NCBI GenBank assembly: GCA_902464595.1
Contig: CABQJX010000046.1
Location: forward strand, 1 to 19,342
DNA length: 19,342 nucleotides
DNA from: an uncultured Lachnoclostridium sp.
Lineage (GTDB): Bacteria > Bacillota > Clostridia > Lachnospirales > Lachnospiraceae
Direction: 5' to 3'
In this document: positions 14,009-19,342 of the stretch, piece after piece
Layout of the letters: the number at the start of each line of letters is the position of its first letter
Numbering within the stretch: the first letter of the stretch is position 1
Program-made: the position numbers and the translations under genes
The notes under the pieces: generated by a model
What the model was told of the DNA's origin: nothing
Database searches by the model: none
Seen by the model: only the letters and a program-made list of their open reading frames with translations

Positions 14009-14026
14009 CAGAAAGGGGAATGGGCG

Positions 14027-16618
14027 ATGAACATTAATAAATTTACGCAGAAGTCAATGGAGGCAGTGCAGAACTGCGAAAAGCTGGCTTACGAATATGG
14101 AAACCAGCAGATCGACCAGGCGCACCTGCTGTACAGCCTGCTGACCCTGGAGGACAGCCTGATCTTAAAGCTCATCACCAAGATGGGGATCCAGGGGGAA
14201 ATGTTCTCCAATGAGGCAAAGCAGCTGCTGGAGCGGCTTCCGAAAGTCAGCGGAAGCGGTCAGCTGTATATCAGCAATGATCTGAACAAAGTGCTGATCA
14301 ATGGCGAGGACGAGGCGAAAGCCATGGGCGACGAGTATGTGTCCGTGGAACATCTGTTTCTGGCCTTAATGAAGTATGCCGGCAGGGAGATCAAGGAGTT
14401 ATTCCGTCTCTACAATATTACCAGGGAGACGTTTCTGCAGGCGTTATCCACGGTGCGGGGCAACCAGCGGGTTGTCAGTGATAACCCGGAGGCCACCTAT
14501 GATACCCTGGCAAAATATGGATACGATCTGGTGGAGCGGGCCAGGGAGCAGAAGCTGGATCCTGTGATCGGCCGTGACAGCGAGATCCGGAATGTGATCC
14601 GGATCCTGTCCCGTAAGACAAAGAATAACCCGGTGCTCATCGGCGAGCCCGGCGTAGGAAAGACTGCCGTAGTAGAAGGGCTGGCTCAGAGGATTGTCCG
14701 GGGCGATGTGCCGGATGGACTGAAGGATAAGAAATTGTTCGCCCTGGATATGGGGGCTTTGGTAGCGGGAGCCAAGTACAGAGGTGAATTTGAGGAGCGT
14801 CTGAAGGCAGTTCTGGAGGAAGTGAAAAAGAGCGACGGACAGATCATCCTGTTTATTGATGAGCTCCACACGATTGTGGGAGCAGGCAAGACCGAGGGCT
14901 CTATGGACGCCGGAAATATGTTAAAGCCGATGTTGGCAAGAGGTGAGCTCCACTGTATCGGAGCCACTACCTTAAATGAGTACCGGCAGTATATTGAAAA
15001 GGATGCAGCTCTGGAGAGGCGGTTCCAGCCTGTGCTGGTAGATGAGCCTACGGTAGAGGATACGATTTCCATTTTAAGAGGGCTCAAAGAGCGGTACGAG
15101 GTGTTCCACGGTGTAAAGATCACAGATTCCGCATTAGTAAGCGCGGCAACTCTGTCTGACCGTTATATCTCTGACCGGTTCCTGCCGGATAAGGCCATTG
15201 ACCTGGTGGATGAGGCCTGTGCCATGATCAAGACCGAGATGGACACCATGCCGGCGGAGCTGGATGAAATGTCCCGAAAGATCATGCAGATGGAGATTGA
15301 GGAAGCGGCCTTAAAGAAGGAAACGGATCATCTGAGCCAGGATCGTCTGGCAGACCTGCAAAAGGAGCTGGCAGATCTTCATGATGAGTTTGCAGCGAAA
15401 AAGGCCCAGTGGGAGAATGAAAAGGCCAGTGTAGATAAGCTTTCTGCCCTGAGAGAGGAGATTGAGTCCATCAATCGTCAGATCCAGGATGCAAAACAGA
15501 AATACGATCTGAATAAAGCCGCAGAATTGCAGTATGGGAAGCTTCCGGAACTGCAGAAGCAGCTGGAGGCAGAGGAGGAGCGGATCCGAAACGAAGATTT
15601 AAGCCTGGTGAGAGAGAGCGTCACCGAGGATGAGATTGCCAGGATCGTGTCCAAGTGGACAGGGATTCCTGTGGCAAAGCTGACGGAGAGTGAGCGGAGC
15701 AAGACACTGCATCTGGATGAAGTGCTCCACCGCCGGGTAGTGGGACAGGACGAGGGTGTGCAGCTTGTAACCCAGTCCATTATCCGCTCCAAGGCCGGGA
15801 TCAAGGATCCCACCAAGCCTATCGGCTCCTTCCTGTTTTTAGGACCTACAGGCGTAGGAAAAACAGAGCTTGCAAAGGCGCTTGCAGAAGCACTGTTTGA
15901 CGATGAGGCCAATATGATCCGTATTGATATGAGTGAGTATATGGAGAAACATTCAGTGTCCCGTCTGATCGGAGCGCCTCCCGGATATGTAGGTTATGAC
16001 GAGGGAGGACAGCTGACAGAGGCTGTGCGCCGCAAGCCCTACAGCGTGGTGCTCTTTGACGAGGTGGAGAAGGCCCATCCTGATGTGTTTAACGTGCTTC
16101 TCCAGGTGCTGGATGACGGGCGTATTACGGACTCCCAGGGACGGACCGTTGATTTTAAGAATACAATTTTGATCCTCACCTCCAATATCGGTTCCCAGTA
16201 TTTGTTAGAGGGGATTGATGAAAATGGATGGATCAGACCGGAGGCTCAGGAAGCGGTTATGAATGACCTTCGGGCACATTTCAGACCGGAATTTCTAAAC
16301 CGTCTGGATGAGACTATTTTGTTTAAGCCGCTGAACAAGGAGAATATCGGGCAGATCGTGGATCTGTGCGTAGCAGATCTGAATAAACGTCTTGCCGACA
16401 GAGAACTGTCCATTGAATTGACAGACAGCGCCAAGGAGTTCGTCACTGACCAGGGATATGATCCAGCTTACGGTGCGCGTCCTTTGAAGCGTTATCTTCA
16501 GAAGAATGTGGAGACCCTGGCAGCCAGGATTATTTTAAGCGATGGTGTCCGGGAGGGAAGCACCATTGTGGTTGATGTAGATGAGGGGAAGACACGCCTT
16601 ATCGCCTATGTGGAATAA
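14027..16618 (+). CDS. clpB: ATP-dependent chaperone ClpB (Hsp100 disaggregase)
   Basis: An 863-residue hexameric AAA+ chaperone that pulls polypeptides out of aggregates together with DnaK. Order of parts: Clp N-domain (1-145), NBD1 with Walker A GEPGVGKT (206-213), pore tyrosine in AKYRGEFEE (Tyr251) and Walker B FIDE (Asp278/Glu279). The long coiled-coil middle domain (about 405-520) separates ClpB from ClpA and ClpC. NBD2 has Walker A GPTGVGKT (606-613), the GYVG pore loop (Tyr654) and Walker B LFDE (Asp678/Glu679), followed by the C-terminal domain with GARPLKR. Length and motif positions agree with E. coli ClpB almost residue for residue, and no key residue is missing. A CIRCE-like operator and strong promoter control it. 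AAAGGGG precedes the ATG. Confidence 0.98.
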   Translation: MNINKFTQKSMEAVQNCEKLAYEYGNQQIDQAHLLYSLLTLEDSLILKLITKMGIQGEMFSNEAKQLLERLPKVSGSGQLYISNDLNKVLINGEDEAKAMGDEYVSVEHLFLALMKYAGREIKELFRLYNITRETFLQALSTVRGNQRVVSDNPEATYDTLAKYGYDLVERAREQKLDPVIGRDSEIRNVIRILSRKTKNNPVLIGEPGVGKTAVVEGLAQRIVRGDVPDGLKDKKLFALDMGALVAGAKYRGEFEERLKAVLEEVKKSDGQIILFIDELHTIVGAGKTEGSMDAGNMLKPMLARGELHCIGATTLNEYRQYIEKDAALERRFQPVLVDEPTVEDTISILRGLKERYEVFHGVKITDSALVSAATLSDRYISDRFLPDKAIDLVDEACAMIKTEMDTMPAELDEMSRKIMQMEIEEAALKKETDHLSQDRLADLQKELADLHDEFAAKKAQWENEKASVDKLSALREEIESINRQIQDAKQKYDLNKAAELQYGKLPELQKQLEAEEERIRNEDLSLVRESVTEDEIARIVSKWTGIPVAKLTESERSKTLHLDEVLHRRVVGQDEGVQLVTQSIIRSKAGIKDPTKPIGSFLFLGPTGVGKTELAKALAEALFDDEANMIRIDMSEYMEKHSVSRLIGAPPGYVGYDEGGQLTEAVRRKPYSVVLFDEVEKAHPDVFNVLLQVLDDGRITDSQGRTVDFKNTILILTSNIGSQYLLEGIDENGWIRPEAQEAVMNDLRAHFRPEFLNRLDETILFKPLNKENIGQIVDLCVADLNKRLADRELSIELTDSAKEFVTDQGYDPAYGARPLKRYLQKNVETLAARIILSDGVREGSTIVVDVDEGKTRLIAYVE

Positions 16619-16630
16619 AAGGAGGGCCTA

Positions 16631-16810
16631 GTGAGCAGAATACCAAAGGATCCTATTATATTGCTCAGTTATGTTAATACTCAGCTCAGAGATCATTACA
16701 GTTCCTTTGAAGCGCTGTGCGATGGACTGGATGCTGACGGGGAGGAGATCAAGGCTTCCCTGTCCGGGGCGGGCTATGAGTATGATCCGGAACAGAACCG
16801 TTTTCGTTGA
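16631..16810 (+). CDS. DUF4250-type small protein
   Basis: A 59-residue protein with a GTG start and a strong ribosome binding site, AAAGGAGGG, a few bases upstream. It opens with MSRIPKDPIILLSYVNTQLR and continues RDHYSSFEALC, then an acidic helix (DGLDADGEE) and AGYEYDPEQNRF. This matches my knowledge of the DUF4250 family of roughly 60-residue Clostridia proteins (IPKDP..LLS.VN..LRD.Y.S...LC near the start, GYEYD near the end). Function is unknown; the segments look like a small helical fold, perhaps helix-turn-helix-like. It begins 12 nt after the clpB stop, with no promoter or terminator between, so it should be induced with clpB. It is easily missed because of its length and GTG start. 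Confidence 0.85.
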   Translation: MSRIPKDPIILLSYVNTQLRDHYSSFEALCDGLDADGEEIKASLSGAGYEYDPEQNRFR

Positions 16811-16871
16811 CAGTAATGGAAATTTAATATAATTAAGAAGAAATTGATACAGCAGAAAAATGATACAAAGA

Positions 16872-16945
16872 GAAAACCGGACTGAACCGGAAATCCCTTG
16901 CCTGAAAAGGAGAGATTTCCGGCCTAAGGCCGGTTTTCCGCCTTT
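16872..16945 (+). terminator. Terminator of the clpB operon, two nested stems
   Basis: GAAAACCGG (16872-16880) pairs with CCGGTTTTC (16930-16938), and inside it CCGGAAATC (16887-16895) pairs with GATTTCCGG (16914-16922). A competing short hairpin GGCC-TAA-GGCC (16921-16931) also exists. The 3' side ends in TTTTCCGCCTTTT. Confidence 0.75.
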
Positions 16946-17123
16946 TATAAAGTGAGAAAGCCGCTGTATCCGATGCCTGCCTGGATCGGAAGTTTCGACC
17001 GGAAAATGGGGAAACTCAAGGAAAGTCAAGACTGGCAGGAGATTTATGAATGTGATACAATGTGTGGTACAATAAGAAACTCTGTTGAAAGGAAAACACA
17101 AGCCAGAGAGGGAGGAGGCCAAT
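16946..17123 (+). promoter_or_regulatory. Region upstream of cardiolipin synthase with twin -10 elements
   Basis: With the terminator before it, the gap between DUF4250 and cls is about 310 bp. I see no gene in it. Two extended -10 elements occur 12 bp apart: TGA-TACAAT (hexamer 17056-17061) and TGG-TACAAT (17068-17073). Neither has a good -35. An open frame from 16952 runs into cls in another frame and is taken as a shadow. Confidence 0.5.
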
Positions 17124-18656
17124 ATGGAAATGATCTGGAACAGCGCATGTGTGGCCTGGGACTGGGTGATGGAGCATTTGCTGTACATCAACCTGATTTT
17201 TTCTATCATCATCGTATTTTTCCAGCGCAGGGATCCCAGGACTGTGTGGACCTGGCTTCTGGCCTTGTATTTTGTGCCTGTATTTGGGATTGCCTTTTAC
17301 CTTCTGTTTGGCCAGGATTTAAAAAAGAGCCGTATGTTCCGCGTAAAGGAAGTCAGCGACCGATTGAATCTGCCGGTCAAGCATCAGGAGGATCTGATCC
17401 TTTCTGCTAATATCCCGGAGGATCAGCTGGATTCCATGTCCCGGAACTATAAAAGTCTGATCATGTATAATCTGGAGACCTCCGGGGCTGTGCTCACAGT
17501 CAACAACCAGGTTCAGATCTATACCGATGGACAGGCAAAGTTTGATGCACTGCGCCAGGCGCTGCGTCATGCCCGGTATTTTATCCATATCCAGTATTAT
17601 ATCATCAAAAATGATGAGGTGTTTAACTCCATTGTCCCGATCCTGTTAGAGAAGGTAAAGGAAGGGGTGGAGGTGCGTATTCTTTACGATGGGATGGGCG
17701 GCCGGTTTATGCCGAAGCAGCTCTGGGAACAGCTGCAAAATGCCGGTGTGAAGGTAGGAGTATTTTTCCCTCCCTTCCTGGGATGGCTGAATCTGCGGGT
17801 CAATTACAGAAACCACCGAAAGATTGTGGTCATTGATGGAAATACAGGATTTGTAGGCGGATTTAATATTGGGCGGGAGTATATTTCCAAGGATCCTAAG
17901 TTTGGTTATTGGAGGGATACCCATCTGGAGATCCGCGGAGAGGCGGCTATCAGCCTGCAGATCCGATTTGCCCTGGATTGGAATTATGTGACTGGGGAGA
18001 ATCTGTTTAAGGACATCCGTTATTTTGGAGGGGAGGAAGAGTACGCCAGACGCTGTATGGGGGAACATCTCTGTACAGACTGGCCGAAGCCGGGAGACGG
18101 CGGAGGGATTGCCTGTATGCAGATCATTACCAGCGGGCCGGATACCAAGGAGCCCCATATCCGCAATAATTATCTGGAGCTGTTCCACAAGGCAAAGAAG
18201 CATATTTATATCCAGACCCCCTATTTCATCCCTGATGATGCCGTCTTTTCCAGCCTCAAGATCGCGGCTCTGTCCGGTGTGGACGTGCGGCTGATGATCC
18301 CCTGTAAACCGGATCATCCCTTTGTTTACTGGGCTACCTGTTCTTATGCGGGTGAGCTTCTGGATTATGGGGTCCGGGTGTATATTTATGAAAATGGATT
18401 TCTCCACGCAAAAGGGGTGATGGTGGACGGCCAGGTCAGCTGTTACGGGACAGCCAATATGGATATACGCAGCTTTGAATTGAATTTTGAGGTTAACGCC
18501 ACCATCTATGATGAGGAAGTGACCGCACGCCTGGAACAGGCGTTTATGGATGATCTTCCCCACTGCCATGAGATGACAGGTGCAGAGTACAGGGAGAGGA
18601 GCCTGTGGCGCCGGATCAAGGAGCAGTGCAGCCGCCTTTTATCTCCCCTTTTATAG
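17124..18656 (+). CDS. cls: Cardiolipin synthase (phospholipase D family)
   Basis: A 510-residue membrane enzyme that joins two phosphatidylglycerol molecules into cardiolipin and glycerol. ATG 17124 was chosen because GGAGGAGG (17111-17118) precedes it by 5 nt; the longer frame begins with a TTG. Two N-terminal membrane helices (about 16-34 and 42-62) are followed by two phospholipase D domains. Each has a complete HKD motif: HRKIVVID with His231 and HAKGVMVD with His428. The nearby GFVGGFNIG and YGTANMDIRS segments are also as expected. Length is usual for bacterial Cls. The gene has its own promoter region and shows no terminator after it. The CmpB-type gene follows within 70 bp. Confidence 0.95.
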   Translation: MEMIWNSACVAWDWVMEHLLYINLIFSIIIVFFQRRDPRTVWTWLLALYFVPVFGIAFYLLFGQDLKKSRMFRVKEVSDRLNLPVKHQEDLILSANIPEDQLDSMSRNYKSLIMYNLETSGAVLTVNNQVQIYTDGQAKFDALRQALRHARYFIHIQYYIIKNDEVFNSIVPILLEKVKEGVEVRILYDGMGGRFMPKQLWEQLQNAGVKVGVFFPPFLGWLNLRVNYRNHRKIVVIDGNTGFVGGFNIGREYISKDPKFGYWRDTHLEIRGEAAISLQIRFALDWNYVTGENLFKDIRYFGGEEEYARRCMGEHLCTDWPKPGDGGGIACMQIITSGPDTKEPHIRNNYLELFHKAKKHIYIQTPYFIPDDAVFSSLKIAALSGVDVRLMIPCKPDHPFVYWATCSYAGELLDYGVRVYIYENGFLHAKGVMVDGQVSCYGTANMDIRSFELNFEVNATIYDEEVTARLEQAFMDDLPHCHEMTGAEYRERSLWRRIKEQCSRLLSPLL

Positions 18657-18724
18657 AGGGATTTTCCGGGAAAGTAGGGAATCTATATAGTATAAAATGG
18701 CTGTTCCCGTACCATACTAAATAT

Positions 18725-19309
18725 ATGAGAGTGAGAACAGCATTTCAAGGGATTAAAAGCAGAGGGGAACCGTGGCTTAGCGGCTTTTGGAGCAGCTTTT
18801 GCCGCTGCGGTATTGCAGGATGGTGCATGGAAGTAATGTTTACTTCGGTAGACTCTATTATGGCGGGAGACTGGAGGCTGATGGGACGCACCTCCCTTCT
18901 CATGTTTCCTATCTATGGCATGGGGGCGCTCCTTCTCCCGGTTAATTGCCTCATCGATCAATGGATCGCAGGGATCCCGGGCCAGGAAAGAGGAAGGAAA
19001 AGCCCGATAAGGAAAGGCCCGATAAGGAAAGGCCTGAGAAGCCAGGCAGCTATTTTAGTACGCCATGGATTGATTGATATGGTGCTTATTTTTACCGCTG
19101 AATATATCAGCGGTTTGTGGCTGACTGGCCTGGGGATCTGTCCGTGGGATTATTCCATGTGTCCGGATCATGTCCGCGGTGTGATACGGCTGCGTTTTGC
19201 GCCGCTGTGGTTTGGAGCAGGACTTTTGTTGGAATGGCTGACAGAGCAAAAGCTCTGCAGCAGAATGCAGAAATCCAAGACTGAGATCCGGGAGGCCAGC
19301 GCTTCTTGA
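18725..19309 (+). CDS. Putative ABC transporter permease of the CmpB type
   Basis: A protein of about 194 residues with four likely membrane segments. GWCMEVMF near residue 32, FPIYGMGAL near 61, and later WDYS...GVIRLRF..LWFGAG match the CmpB-type family annotated as putative ABC transporter permeases, whose function is not established. The open frame begins at 18605, inside cls, but that part lacks family features. ATG 18725 is the best start, although no clear ribosome binding site precedes it; a TATAAA at about 18691 may be its -10. A basic cytoplasmic loop carries a duplicated PIRKG. The family is common in Clostridia and often stands alone, and no ATPase partner is visible here. Confidence 0.7.
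   Translation: MRVRTAFQGIKSRGEPWLSGFWSSFCRCGIAGWCMEVMFTSVDSIMAGDWRLMGRTSLLMFPIYGMGALLLPVNCLIDQWIAGIPGQERGRKSPIRKGPIRKGLRSQAAILVRHGLIDMVLIFTAEYISGLWLTGLGICPWDYSMCPDHVRGVIRLRFAPLWFGAGLLLEWLTEQKLCSRMQKSKTEIREASAS
19003..19032 (+). repeat. Two perfect tandem 15-bp coding repeats
   Basis: CCCGATAAGGAAAGG occurs twice head to tail (19003-19017 and 19018-19032), encoding PIRKG twice in a predicted cytoplasmic loop; a decayed third unit (CCTGAGAAG) follows. The two copies are identical, so the duplication is recent or slippage-prone. Confidence 0.85.
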
Positions 19310-19334
19310 CGGATCCGATTGCGGCGGCTATAAT
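19306..19334 (+). promoter_or_regulatory. Promoter reading out of the window
   Basis: TTGACG (19306-19311) and TATAAT (19329-19334) are 17 bp apart, eleven of twelve bases matching consensus. The -35 overlaps the stop codon of the CmpB-type gene. The gene it serves lies beyond the right edge. Confidence 0.7.
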
Positions 19335-19342
19335 AGAGCTAT

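Noticed and set aside
16952..17410. Plus-strand frame of 152 codons crossing the cls promoter and start
   Set aside because: It contains the cls promoter and ribosome binding site and shifts into an out-of-frame reading of cls.
17646..18569. Long minus-strand open frame (307 codons) over cls
   Set aside because: It is antisense to a gene with two intact HKD motifs, resembles no family known to me and has no suitable start signal.
18605..18724. N-terminal extension of the CmpB-type protein overlapping cls
   Set aside because: It overlaps conserved cls coding sequence in another frame and shows no family features.

Overview
The window looks like chromosomal DNA of an anaerobic Firmicute of class Clostridia, most likely family Lachnospiraceae. 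The signs are strong AGGAGG-type ribosome binding sites, near-consensus sigma-A promoters, a YesM/YesN two-component pair beside a TRAP transporter, a DUF4250-type mini-gene, ChW-like repeats on a polysaccharide deacetylase and a CIRCE-like operator at clpB. This placement rests on family knowledge; no rRNA or tRNA gene is present to fix it. I see no insertion sequence, phage gene, CRISPR array or tRNA.

Layout. (1) 1-230: the Lys/Pro-rich, 30-bp-repeat tail of a truncated gene, then a terminator. (2) 259-7632: a solute-sensing and uptake module. It holds a YesM-like histidine kinase, a REC-AraC response regulator, a TRAP transporter (lipoprotein binding protein DctP, then overlapping DctQ and DctM), a small YcxB-like membrane protein, and a second, membrane-anchored DctP-type protein with its own promoter. 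The kinase and regulator probably control the TRAP promoter, which has a good -10, a poor -35 and several repeated candidate operators. (3) 7635-8915: a minus-strand gene for an anchored surface protein with twelve 7-residue repeats, sharing a bidirectional terminator with the second binding protein. (4) 9028-11258: a short HD-domain (p)ppGpp-hydrolase-like protein, then an exported polysaccharide deacetylase with ChW-like repeats. (5) 11319-13815: an unrecognised membrane-anchored exported protein behind a strong promoter and long leader, then an acidic lipoprotein made of three repeated domains. (6) 13871-16945: the heat-shock disaggregase ClpB under a CIRCE-like operator, with a terminator-like hairpin in its leader, followed by a 59-codon DUF4250 gene with a GTG start. 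(7) 17056-19342: cardiolipin synthase, a CmpB-type membrane protein, and a promoter firing out of the window.

The region is mostly chromosomal housekeeping and envelope functions. The most interesting material is regulatory: the repeat-rich TRAP promoter, the clpB leader, a terminator whose 5' arm lies in a 13-bp repeat array, and the orphan anchored binding protein next to a sensor kinase. Low-complexity repeat stalks also recur in several unrelated exported proteins. I found no clearly new multi-gene system.

Several starts were reassigned from the longest open frame to an ATG with a good ribosome binding site: 6598, 9154, 11591, 12900 and 17124, and more tentatively 18725.
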